NCBI GenBank assembly: GCA_035629935.1
Contig: DASQLQ010000033.1
Coordinates: 1 to 29,932, forward strand
Source: DASQLQ01 sp035629935
Lineage (GTDB): Bacteria; Actinomycetota; CADDZG01; WHSQ01
Direction: 5' to 3'
Length of the DNA: 29,932 bases
How positions within the stretch are numbered: the first letter of the stretch is position 1; each line of letters begins with the position of its first letter. The notes under the pieces were generated by a model. It was not told where the DNA came from, searched no databases, and saw nothing but the letters and a program-made list of their open reading frames with translations. The position numbers and the translations under genes were made by a program. Below are positions 15,106 through 22,890 of the stretch, one piece after another.

Positions 15106-16203
15106 CTACTCTGCCACCTTCTGTCGGGCCTCCACCGACACCGGCGCGTCCAGCCGTGCCTGGTTCTTTGCCAGGGTTCCGGGTGCAACGGTCGGGACCT
15201 GCCACAACAACCGTCCGAAGAAGATGCCCAGAGCAAAGACGAATACGAGAAGCATCCAGCCAACCTGAGTGTTTGCGCGGGAGATGATCATTCCGAGCCA
15301 CCCTAAGCAGATCGCCGTCCAGTACAGGAGTAGGACCGCTTCCTTCACCGGGAGTCCGATGGCGATCAACCTGTGCGAAACGTGATCACGTGCCGCCTTG
15401 CCGATCGGCCGGTGACTGCGGAGCCTGCTGAGAACCACGAGGGTGGTGTCGAAGATCGGCAGCCCAAGCACGACAACCGGAACAAGGAACGTGACTTGGA
15501 CCAGATTGTCGAACCGCAGTTCGATGCCAATGACGGCAAGAAGGAACCCGAGGAACAAGGACCCCGCATCGCCCATAAAGATACGAGCGGGTGGCCGGTT
15601 ATGCACCAGGAAACCGAAGGCCGCACCGGCGAGCGCGCCCGCCACTATCGGGATCAACGTCAGACCTTCGAGCACACCCATGATCGCGAACGAACCCGCT
15701 GCAATGGCCGCCAACCCCGAGGAAAGGCCATCCATGTTGTCGAGCAGGTTGAAGGAGTTCGTGATCCCGACGATCCACAAGGTCGTCAATATGAAATTCA
15801 CAGCCAGCACATCCGTGGGTTGAGCTCGGAAACCCACGGCCCATGCACCCAGTGCAGCTCCGATCTGAACCGCGAGTCGAACCCCCGACGGAAGAGGTTT
15901 GATGTCGTCGACCAACCCCACGATCCCAACGGCGATCGCGAGTCCGATCCCCAACAGCAAGCGGCGGCTGGTCAACACCGTTTCGGTGGGGCCGACGAGC
16001 AGCAGAAAAACCGCGCCGGCAGCAAGGCCGGTGAAGATCGCCACCCCGCCTAGATACGGCGTGGCGACGGAATGCATCTTCCTCTGCTCCGGGCCGGAGT
16101 CCGGGTGGTCGAGCACACCGAAGCGGTGCGCCAGCTTGCCCGCCAAGGGAGTGATCCCGATAGACGCGAGAAAGCCGATCGCCGCCGCTAGAAGTGGTTC
16201 CAC
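15106..16203 (-). CDS. wecA: Undecaprenyl-phosphate N-acetylhexosaminyl-1-phosphate transferase (MraY/WecA family)
   Basis: This 365-residue integral membrane enzyme transfers a sugar-1-phosphate, usually GlcNAc-1-P, to undecaprenyl phosphate and so starts a lipid-linked glycan. Diagnostic motifs: GLVDDIKPLPSG with D99 and D100, NSFNLLDNMDGLSSG (149-163), HNRPPARIFMGDAGSLFLG (201-219) with D212, and the cytoplasmic DHVSHRL loop. About ten or eleven membrane segments are visible. The GTG at 16203 lies behind GGAGGG. The same frame stays open back to 17478, but that part is the antisense of two glycosyltransferase genes. It is the likely first enzyme for the surface polysaccharide, although it could also serve wall teichoic acid or arabinogalactan-like synthesis. 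Confidence 0.92.
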   Translation of the reverse strand: MEPLLAAAIGFLASIGITPLAGKLAHRFGVLDHPDSGPEQRKMHSVATPYLGGVAIFTGLAAGAVFLLLVGPTETVLTSRRLLLGIGLAIAVGIVGLVDDIKPLPSGVRLAVQIGAALGAWAVGFRAQPTDVLAVNFILTTLWIVGITNSFNLLDNMDGLSSGLAAIAAGSFAIMGVLEGLTLIPIVAGALAGAAFGFLVHNRPPARIFMGDAGSLFLGFLLAVIGIELRFDNLVQVTFLVPVVVLGLPIFDTTLVVLSRLRSHRPIGKAARDHVSHRLIAIGLPVKEAVLLLYWTAICLGWLGMIISRANTQVGWMLLVFVFALGIFFGRLLWQVPTVAPGTLAKNQARLDAPVSVEARQKVAE

Positions 16204-16230
16204 ATGCCCTCCGAACTCGAAGCGTTGGGT

Positions 16231-16242
16231 CAGGATACGCGG
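16231..16242 (+). promoter_or_regulatory. Putative leaderless -10 element of the GT4 pair
   Basis: CAGGAT (16231-16236) lies 6 nt before the ATG at 16243, in the short gap to the divergent wecA-like gene. It supports this ATG over the in-frame ATG at 16204. Confidence 0.4.
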
Positions 16243-17349
16243 ATGAGGATCCTCGCCGACGCTCGTTCTCTTCTTCCGATAGGGCCGGGATTGGGACCCA
16301 CCGGCGTGGGCCGCTGGACGGCCGGAGTGATCGGCGGGCTCAGCCACCACGCCCCGACATGGGAGATCGTGCTCACGATCGTGACGCGGGAGCCAGTAAC
16401 GATCGACCCTTCCAAGTTCGGCCCGAATGTCACTGTCAACAACGTGCGATTCCCGGAGCGTGGTTTCCGGCGAGCACTCGTGCTCGGCCTGGCGCCGCGG
16501 ATTGACCGGTTCGCAGGGCCGAGCGACGTGATGCTCGGCCCCGGGTTCGTTACTTGGCCCGGACGCTACGCACGGATCCCGGTGATCCACGATCTGGCAT
16601 GGCTCACCCACCCCGAGTCGGTCCAGCCTCGGAACCTTGCCTACCTGCGGCTCATGATCCCCCGCGTCGTGAGGAGCGCCGCCGGGATTGTCACAGTGTC
16701 GGATTCGGTGCGAGACGAGATAGCAGAGCGATTCGAGTTCGACCCGGCTCGGATATTCGTCGTGCCCAACGGGTGCGCTCCCCAACCGCCTCCTCTCCCC
16801 CCCGAGCAACGCGAACAGCTTCTCTTCGTTGGCACGTTCGAACCACGCAAGAACCTCGAACGCGTCCTCGAGGCCTATCGCCTCGTACGAGCCGAGCGCC
16901 CCGATGTTCCCGAGCTCGTAGTGGTGGGGGGGCCGGGTTGGCGAGGTGCAGAAGAGTTGCAACGAGACGCCGCCGGAACACCCGGAGTGCGCACGCTGGG
17001 ATACATCGATGACGAGCACCTCGGAACGCTCTACCGTCAGGCGCGGATGCTCCTCTTCCCTTCGCTCTACGAAGGGTTCGGGCTCCCGATCATCGAAGCC
17101 ATGGCGGCCGGCACCCCTGTCATTACCTCCAACCGTGGTGCACAGGCGGAGGTTGCCGGTGGCGCCGCCCTTCTCGTCGACCCATTGAGCTCGCGCGACA
17201 TCGCCGACGGGATCACGCGCTTGCTTGACGATACGAACCTGGTTCAGAACCTCAGGGAGCAGGGGGGCCGCGTGGCAGCGGAGTTCACGTGGGATCGAGC
17301 AGGACTTGCATTGAAGAACGCGATCGAGTCTTCCGTAGGCAAGCCGTGA
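16243..17349 (+). CDS. Family 4 glycosyltransferase
   Basis: This 368-residue GT-B enzyme shows an N-terminal MRILADARSL followed by the glycine-rich acceptor loop GPTGVGRW, the VIHDLAW and VSDSVRDEIAERF segments, LLFVGTFEPRKNLERVLEAYRL for the donor domain, and the retaining-enzyme motif EGFGLPIIE at about 276-284 followed by AMAAGTPVI. Family members of this shape are often mannosyl or rhamnosyl transferases. It should act on the cytoplasmic face on nucleotide-sugar donors. The stop overlaps the GTG of the next gene, so the two GT4 genes are coupled. Confidence 0.92.
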   Translation: MRILADARSLLPIGPGLGPTGVGRWTAGVIGGLSHHAPTWEIVLTIVTREPVTIDPSKFGPNVTVNNVRFPERGFRRALVLGLAPRIDRFAGPSDVMLGPGFVTWPGRYARIPVIHDLAWLTHPESVQPRNLAYLRLMIPRVVRSAAGIVTVSDSVRDEIAERFEFDPARIFVVPNGCAPQPPPLPPEQREQLLFVGTFEPRKNLERVLEAYRLVRAERPDVPELVVVGGPGWRGAEELQRDAAGTPGVRTLGYIDDEHLGTLYRQARMLLFPSLYEGFGLPIIEAMAAGTPVITSNRGAQAEVAGGAALLVDPLSSRDIADGITRLLDDTNLVQNLREQGGRVAAEFTWDRAGLALKNAIESSVGKP

Positions 17350-18338
17350 AGGTCCTCCTCGATGCTCGGATGCGCGAAGGCGGCGTTGGTCGTTACGCAG
17401 AAGATCTTGTCGCCGGATTCGAGACCACAGGTACGGATCTGGTCCTCCACGTCGTGCGGGGCACATGGGGCCGGACATTCACCCCGTGGGGTCGCTCCGC
17501 GTTAGCGCGGCGCGCACATAGGGAGAACGTCGACCTCATCCACGGCCTCCATTTCGAGTTGCCGGAGTCAGGCGCTATCCCCGGTGTTGTCACCATGCCG
17601 GACGCGATCCCGCTCGACCATCCAGCCGCGATGCCGAGCCCCAACCGGCGCGCCTACTTCAAGTCGATCGTTGTGCGATCAGCCGCCAGGGCGAACGCGA
17701 TCGTCACCGTGAGCAAGCTGAGCGCGGACTCTCTGGCGCAACACGGCGTGCCCCTTGCCAAGGTAAAGATCGTTCCGCTGGGAGTGGGCCCGATATTCAC
17801 CCCCGGTGATGGATCACTCGTGCAGGAAGCACGGAACCGTTTCGCCGAGGGAGAGCGGTACGTGGCGGCCGTTGCCGATGACAAGCCTCACAAGAACATC
17901 GACCTTCTGTCGGCCATCGCGAGCGATCTGCCTTCCGGCGTCCGCTTGTTGTGCCGCGGCCACACAGCGCGACCCGTAACCGACGTTAGCTTCCTTCCTC
18001 AACTGTCGGACAGTGATCTGAGGCTGTTCTACGTTGGAGCGGATGCGTTGGTGATGCCGTCGTTCGTAGAGGGTTTCGGCCTTCCCGCACTCGAAGCAGC
18101 AGCTTGTGGGATCCCCGTCGTCTGTGGGGATGCGGTCGGCGTATGCGAGTTCCTCGACGGCGCCACCGTCGTGGATGTGCACAACCCGAAATCGGTGGTC
18201 GATGCGGTGGGAAATCTCCTGAACGACGAGGCCGAACGATCGGATAGAGGTCGCCTCCTGCGTGCTGCTGCACAAACAATGACCGTCGAGGCGATGTCGC
18301 GCGCGACGGCAGCGATCTATCGTGCCGTGTTGTCTTGA
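17346..18338 (+). CDS. Family 4 glycosyltransferase
   Basis: This 330-residue GT-B protein has VKVLLDARMREGGVGRYAEDL at the start (the same acceptor loop as its upstream neighbour), MPDAIPLDHP, IVTVSKLSADSLAQHGV, VVPLGV-type IVPLGVGPIF, DDKPHKNIDLL in place of the usual glycine-rich donor turn, and EGFGLPALE at about 241-249. It is shorter than its neighbour and probably arose from the same family. It adds a further sugar in the same pathway. The GTG start is coupled to the previous stop. Its 3' end overlaps the convergent GT2 gene by 22 bp. Confidence 0.9.
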   Translation: MKVLLDARMREGGVGRYAEDLVAGFETTGTDLVLHVVRGTWGRTFTPWGRSALARRAHRENVDLIHGLHFELPESGAIPGVVTMPDAIPLDHPAAMPSPNRRAYFKSIVVRSAARANAIVTVSKLSADSLAQHGVPLAKVKIVPLGVGPIFTPGDGSLVQEARNRFAEGERYVAAVADDKPHKNIDLLSAIASDLPSGVRLLCRGHTARPVTDVSFLPQLSDSDLRLFYVGADALVMPSFVEGFGLPALEAAACGIPVVCGDAVGVCEFLDGATVVDVHNPKSVVDAVGNLLNDEAERSDRGRLLRAAAQTMTVEAMSRATAAIYRAVLS

Positions 18339-19345
18339 TCGCTTTCCGGCGTGGGGCGCTTCGTTGGGGCGCGCGATAAGGCTTCTCTCAGCCGCCATCG
18401 CACGGCTCGTACAGCCAGGAAGACCCGTCGTCCAACGACGGCCCCGACGAGCGACTTGAGCAATGCTTTCGTAACGAACGGAGCCGTCAAAGGTGACCAG
18501 GCAACGCGCGGAAGCGCCTTGATCGCCGCGGCGTATCCACGAGCGGCGGCCAACGAACGTCCTGCGAGATAGAGCTCGTCGGCCTCCTCGTTGAAGCGGC
18601 GGCTTCGGAGGGCGCGCTCCCCCGCCGGCCTCGCAGAGGGAGGCAGCGCCGCGACTGCCTCGTCCAGGACCCCGTCTCGGATCTCGCGCCAGCCGGGACG
18701 CTGGCCCTGTCCGTGCGCGCGCTTGGACATCACGATGGTCGGGCGGAACAGGAAGTCACCCTCGAGAGCAAGCCGTAGCCACAGCTCCCGGTCTTGTCCC
18801 GACGTCAAACCCTCCCGCCAACCTCCGACGGATCGGAGCGTGTCCGTTTTGACGAGCACTCGTCCCGGGGTCGCGTTCCACGCGAACAGCAACTCCCGCC
18901 AGGGCGACAACCTCAGCGGGATCCAGGGCTGCGGGAATCGTTTGGAATTACCGGCATCATCGATGTCGCGCTGGCCGCCCACGGCCGCAACCGCCCCACG
19001 CGCCTTGTCCAGCCAGGACGTCATCTCTTCCAGGGCGGTTCGCATCAACAGATCGTCGTCGTCCAGGAAGAGAACGTAAGGAGCGGTTACTGCAGCCAAC
19101 CCAAGGTTCCGCGCTCCTTGCCCCCCCGTACTTTCCTCCAGGTGTTGGACCGCGACCCGCGGATGTTCAAGCTGTTGCAACCACTCCCACGTGGAGTCTG
19201 TGGACGCGTCATCCACGACGACGAGCTCCCAATCGGCGATCGTTTGGGCCAGAACGCTGGCAACCGACTGCTGCAGGAGTGGGCAGCGGTTGTGGGTGGG
19301 GATCACCACTGCTGCGAGCGGTGTGCTGTTAGCCGGTTCGGGCAT
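18317..19345 (-). CDS. Family 2 glycosyltransferase with C-terminal helical region (paralogue B1)
   Basis: A 342-residue enzyme: GT-A domain with VVIPTHNRCPLLQQSV, VVVDDASTDSTWEWL, QGARNLGLA and an acidic DDDD (95-98), then GGWREGLTSGQDRELWLRL and VMSKRAHGQGQRPG. Residues from about 240 form a helical region (ERALRSRRFNEEADELYLAG, SLAAARGYAAAIKAL) also seen in the genes at 20951 and 24894. Start ATG at 19345, which lies 17 nt inside the upstream phosphatase-like gene. It is the last gene of a three-gene unit on this strand. Donor and linkage are unknown. Confidence 0.9.
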   Translation of the reverse strand: MPEPANSTPLAAVVIPTHNRCPLLQQSVASVLAQTIADWELVVVDDASTDSTWEWLQQLEHPRVAVQHLEESTGGQGARNLGLAAVTAPYVLFLDDDDLLMRTALEEMTSWLDKARGAVAAVGGQRDIDDAGNSKRFPQPWIPLRLSPWRELLFAWNATPGRVLVKTDTLRSVGGWREGLTSGQDRELWLRLALEGDFLFRPTIVMSKRAHGQGQRPGWREIRDGVLDEAVAALPPSARPAGERALRSRRFNEEADELYLAGRSLAAARGYAAAIKALPRVAWSPLTAPFVTKALLKSLVGAVVGRRVFLAVRAVRWRLREALSRAPTKRPTPESDQDNTAR

Positions 19346-20954
19346 GGATCGGATCGATCGCAGAACCCTCGATGGGCTCGGGCACCTCTTGACCCACAAG
19401 GGTCAAAAGCGTTGGAACGAGATCGCGAGCAGGCCTGGTGCCCAATTCCGCCCCTCGTCCACCAGGCGTAGCGATGAAAGCGAATCCTCGTTCCGTGTGT
19501 CCTCCGGTCCGCCCCAACCGGAACGGCCCGATCGCGCCGGCGGTTGGATGCTCTAGTGAATCGACGTTCTCTTTCCACACGATCCTGATGTCACATTCGG
19601 TGGGATGCGCCGCTCGCGGGTCGCCCTCTAACATGACCAATTCCTCCACCACCGGCTCACCCGTTCGCGGGTCTCGACACGCCAAGAGCTCTCGGGCGAT
19701 GCGCGAACGTGTTTCTTCGTAGTCATCCGGTGGCACAGTGCCGGTGCTCTCCCGTCCCTGGAGATTTATTCGAACCCGCCCGTCGGCGAATGTCGGCAGT
19801 GCGAAGGCATCCATCTTCGGCCAGGCACTGCGGTACCAGGAAGGAACGTGTGCACGGAGCGAAAGACTCTTCGGCACACTTTCGGCGGGGCCTTCTGCTT
19901 GTTCCCGTCGCTTCTCGACCTGGAGTATCAGGAAGTTCTCGACCGACCTGGGGAGCAGGCGACGAACCGCTCTCTTGACCAAGCGCGTGGGACTTTCGGA
20001 CGCGAGGCGTCGCTCCACCGGCACCGGCCACGTTCCGCGCGGCGGGACGACAGCGGGTTTGTCTTTGGAGCCCCACCACTCGCCGTTGGGTTGCTCGAGG
20101 AAGGGCTCGTCGAAGCGGAGCCGGTACAGAAGCTCCGGTAGCAACATCCCCGACGGCACGTCGCCGGTGTTCTGCTTCATTCCGTGGACCGAGAAAAGAA
20201 CGACGGTCACGTCGCCGGGTAAGGCAGAAACGAGCTCGCCGATCGACGCATCGACCGCTTTGTATACGTTCACCAAAGCGCGACGAGCATCCTTCGTCGC
20301 CGGAAGAGTGCTCAATAGATGTTGGGGATCGGCTGCATGCCAGAAGGCCTCGCCGGCCGAGTGCGTTTCCGAGTACATGGTCAGGAACAGCTGCCAGTCC
20401 GGCTCACGCTCGAGCAGGAACTGCGCGACATCGCGACGGATCGCGGCCCCCGCGACCAATCGCTCCTCGAGATCTCTAACCGAGTCTGGGTCATTCCACT
20501 CGACCTTGTCATCGTGATAGGCGGGATGGACTCCGAAGCGCGCATCGATCTCGGCCAACAGGTCATTCGGTTTCGAGGCCCGTGGGTATGCGGCGCCGTG
20601 CGCACCCCACGAAGTCACGTGCAGCCCGGGACCAACCTCGGCTAGCGACAAGAGCGGCACATCGAACGCGATCGTGCGGACGCCTGCCTTCGTCCAGAAG
20701 GGCGCTTCGTCCGGCGCTAGGGCTTGAACGACCGTGTAATCCGCTTCGTCGAATCTGACGGCGCTCGATGGAGGCCGGTGACCCGTAACGAAGGCCTCCC
20801 ACACGAGGGCCGTGCCTACGTCCTCATTTGTAAGGTCGACGTGCGTCGATCGCGCCCGGATCGCCGCCAGGTTGGGCAATTCACCGTCCGCCAGCAAAGT
20901 CTCGACAAACGTCCACTCCGCCCCGTCCAAACCGATCGCGGCGACTCTGCTCAT
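19329..20954 (-). CDS. Alkaline-phosphatase-superfamily protein with altered metal motif
   Basis: This 541-residue protein resembles the type I phosphodiesterase/phosphomutase branch of the alkaline phosphatase superfamily. It opens with VAAIGLDGAEW (D10 as first metal ligand) and LPNLAAI, then T48 in DVGTALVWEAFVTGH, the expected nucleophile site. SETHSAGEAFWHAAD (195-209) stands where a D..H..W motif is usual, and LFSVHGMKQN (253-262) replaces the canonical SDHG, so the Asp is a Val. A late GGHTERGFAF supplies H486. No signal peptide or membrane segment is clear. Tight overlaps with GT2 genes on both sides suggest it adds, removes or transfers a phosphate-containing group on the glycan. It may be a partly degenerate enzyme. 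Confidence 0.78.
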   Translation of the reverse strand: MSRVAAIGLDGAEWTFVETLLADGELPNLAAIRARSTHVDLTNEDVGTALVWEAFVTGHRPPSSAVRFDEADYTVVQALAPDEAPFWTKAGVRTIAFDVPLLSLAEVGPGLHVTSWGAHGAAYPRASKPNDLLAEIDARFGVHPAYHDDKVEWNDPDSVRDLEERLVAGAAIRRDVAQFLLEREPDWQLFLTMYSETHSAGEAFWHAADPQHLLSTLPATKDARRALVNVYKAVDASIGELVSALPGDVTVVLFSVHGMKQNTGDVPSGMLLPELLYRLRFDEPFLEQPNGEWWGSKDKPAVVPPRGTWPVPVERRLASESPTRLVKRAVRRLLPRSVENFLILQVEKRREQAEGPAESVPKSLSLRAHVPSWYRSAWPKMDAFALPTFADGRVRINLQGRESTGTVPPDDYEETRSRIARELLACRDPRTGEPVVEELVMLEGDPRAAHPTECDIRIVWKENVDSLEHPTAGAIGPFRLGRTGGHTERGFAFIATPGGRGAELGTRPARDLVPTLLTLVGQEVPEPIEGSAIDPIHARTG

Positions 20955-21973
20955 GAGTAATTCCTGTCGTCTCTGTGCACGTTCGGAAAGTTTCCCATCG
21001 CCGGGTACCGGCCGACTACACGCCTCGCCCGGGAATAGACGCGTCTGGCGATGGTCATCGCTACCCCGCTCCCGGGGAGACTGCCGGCGCCAGACTTGAT
21101 CAACGCAAGCTTCAGGCGTGGCCAGATCAATGGGCCTCTGGCGAGCTCGGGGGCCGACTTCAGTAGGGAGCGATAGATCCTGAATGCACTTCGATATCTG
21201 TGATCGCGGTGGTAGAGGGTGTGAGCGGTCATCCACTGGTTGAAGAAGGAGAGAGCGTGCTCACCTAACTCTCGCTGGTCGGGGCCGAGTGACTCGAGGA
21301 AGACCTGTCGCGTACGCCGATCAAGGTCGGCATAGTCCTCAGCTTGCTTGTTCTCCGCGTGCACGCGTTTCTCCATCACGACGTCCGGAACGATCACGCA
21401 AGGCCCGAGCCGCGCCACTCGCAATGCCATATAGGTGTCGTCGGAGATGATGATCTCGGGTACCCAACCACCTGTTGCGATCGCAACCTCTCGACGGATC
21501 AACAACTGTCCTCGCTCCACGTTTCCTCCGGCGAGGATCTGACTCCACACCTCCCCCACCACCAAGTCCCCGAAGGCGGGCGACTTCCGGAACTGTCCAT
21601 CGACGTTGAACCACCTCATCCCGCCGATCGCCCCGACTGCGCCGGGCCGACTTTCCAACGCTCCACTCAAGATCTCCAAGGCCCCCGGTGCCATGCGGTC
21701 GTCGTCGTCGATGAACAAAATGAAGTCCCCCCGGGCGCGCTCGAGGCCGGTGTTGAGCGCCACCGCCCGTTCCGAATGCTCGGGAAGACTGATGGATTCG
21801 AGCCGCTCATCTGTGTGGGCGTTCAACCAATCCATCGTGTCGTCGGTCGACGCGTCGTCCACAACGATCAACTGAAGGTCGCCGAACGATTGCGACAGGA
21901 CGGCGGCGACCGCTTCCTTGAGATAATCAAGTCGATTTCGAGTGGCGATTACGATCGAGGTTCCGAGGGTCAT
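20951..21973 (-). CDS. Family 2 glycosyltransferase with C-terminal helical region (paralogue B2)
   Basis: This 340-residue protein has TSIVIATRNRLDYLKEAV, VVDDASTDDTMDWL, ALNTGLERARGDF, an acidic DDDD (89-92), then GGWVPEIIISDDTYMALRV and VVMEKRVHAENKQ. Its C-terminal portion (ELGEHALSFFNQWMTAHTL, YRSAFRIYRSLLKSAPELAR) is the same kind of helical extension as in the genes at 18317 and 24894. I chose the ATG at 21973; a frame to 22009 adds only 12 residues and enters the intergenic region. Its TGA overlaps the ATG of the phosphatase-like gene (ATGA). It is divergent from the GT2 gene at 22003. Confidence 0.9.
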   Translation of the reverse strand: MTLGTSIVIATRNRLDYLKEAVAAVLSQSFGDLQLIVVDDASTDDTMDWLNAHTDERLESISLPEHSERAVALNTGLERARGDFILFIDDDDRMAPGALEILSGALESRPGAVGAIGGMRWFNVDGQFRKSPAFGDLVVGEVWSQILAGGNVERGQLLIRREVAIATGGWVPEIIISDDTYMALRVARLGPCVIVPDVVMEKRVHAENKQAEDYADLDRRTRQVFLESLGPDQRELGEHALSFFNQWMTAHTLYHRDHRYRSAFRIYRSLLKSAPELARGPLIWPRLKLALIKSGAGSLPGSGVAMTIARRVYSRARRVVGRYPAMGNFPNVHRDDRNYS

Positions 21974-22002
21974 GACACCGTTGACGCTACAAGGACTGAC
22001 AA
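21974..22002. promoter_or_regulatory. 29-bp divergent gap between two GT2 genes
   Basis: On the plus strand AAGGA lies 7 nt before the ATG at 22003, a reasonable ribosome-binding site. On the minus strand TAGCGT lies 10 nt before the ATG at 21973 and could be a -10 element. I cannot place convincing -35 boxes for either direction. Confidence 0.3.
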
Positions 22003-22890
22003 ATGGCAACGCATGAACCGCCCAGCCTCGTAAGCGTGGTTATCCCGGCTTGGAACGCGGCCTCAACCCTGGGCTCTCAACTCGAGGCGCTCTCCCTACA
22101 GACATTCGCCGGCAAGTGGGAAGTGGTGATCGCGGACAACGGCTCCACGGATGGAACCGGAGATGTCGCACGAGGTTGGGCTTCCCGGATACCGGTCCTA
22201 CGGGTGGTCGACGCTTCGGCCCGCCAAGGATCGGGTTACGCACGCAACTTCGGTGCCGCATCAGCCGAAGGCGAACTCATCCTTTATTGCGATTCCGACG
22301 ACGTCGTTTCTCCAGTATGGGTCGAAGAGATGACCAAGACGGCTGTCGGAGGAGACCTGATCGCCGGATCCCAGAACACCGAGCTACTCAACGACTCGGT
22401 CGCTATGCCGTGGCAACCTGCTCCGAGAACATGGATCCCCGGGGCGGGCACGGAGGTGTTTCTGCCATTCGCGCCCGGGTCGAACTTCGGCATCTGGAAG
22501 AACGTGCTCGAACAGCTGGGTGGATGGGACGAGAGTTACGTGTACGCCGGCGACGACCTCGAGATCTGCTGGCGAGCGCAGTTGCAATCTTTCGAGCTGG
22601 TCATAGCCGAGAACGCGCTTGTTCACTACCGTCATCGGACATCACTGAGATCGTTCGCGTCGCAGCGATACAAGTGGGCACGCGCCAATCCGAAGCTGTT
22701 CGCTCAGTTCCGTGACAAAGGGATGCAGCGTCCGAGCCTGAAGGTGGCAGGAAGAAGGTGGGCTTCACTCGTCTACCGGCTGCCTTGGGCGCTCTTCTCC
22801 CCGCGGTGGCGGGCCGAATGGGTTTACCGCGCGGCCGTTGCCTCCGGATACCTGGTCGGGAGCCTTAAGTCGCGAGTGATCTTTCTCTAA
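22003..22890 (+). CDS. Family 2 glycosyltransferase (paralogue A2)
   Basis: This 295-residue enzyme has LVSVVIPAWNAASTLGSQL, IADNGSTDGTGD, SGYARNFGAASAEGE, an acidic DSDD (97-100), FGIWKNVLEQLGGWDESYV, GDDLEICWRAQLQSFEL and VHYRHRTSL. It parallels the gene at 13204-14109 along its whole length and lacks the helical extension of the other three GT2 proteins. It is a single gene on its strand. Its TAA overlaps the TAG of the convergent wzt gene within the four bases CTAA. Confidence 0.9.
   Translation: MATHEPPSLVSVVIPAWNAASTLGSQLEALSLQTFAGKWEVVIADNGSTDGTGDVARGWASRIPVLRVVDASARQGSGYARNFGAASAEGELILYCDSDDVVSPVWVEEMTKTAVGGDLIAGSQNTELLNDSVAMPWQPAPRTWIPGAGTEVFLPFAPGSNFGIWKNVLEQLGGWDESYVYAGDDLEICWRAQLQSFELVIAENALVHYRHRTSLRSFASQRYKWARANPKLFAQFRDKGMQRPSLKVAGRRWASLVYRLPWALFSPRWRAEWVYRAAVASGYLVGSLKSRVIFL

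Noticed and set aside
15106..17478. A 790-codon minus-strand frame including the wecA-like gene
   Set aside because: Only the last 365 codons resemble a protein family. The rest is antisense to two well-supported GT4 genes, and a GTG with a GGAGGG ribosome-binding site marks the real start.
20955..21236. N-terminal extension of the phosphatase-like protein by 94 codons
   Set aside because: The extension lies entirely within the upstream GT2 gene and lacks family similarity. ATG 20954 starts immediately before the conserved VAAIGLDG.
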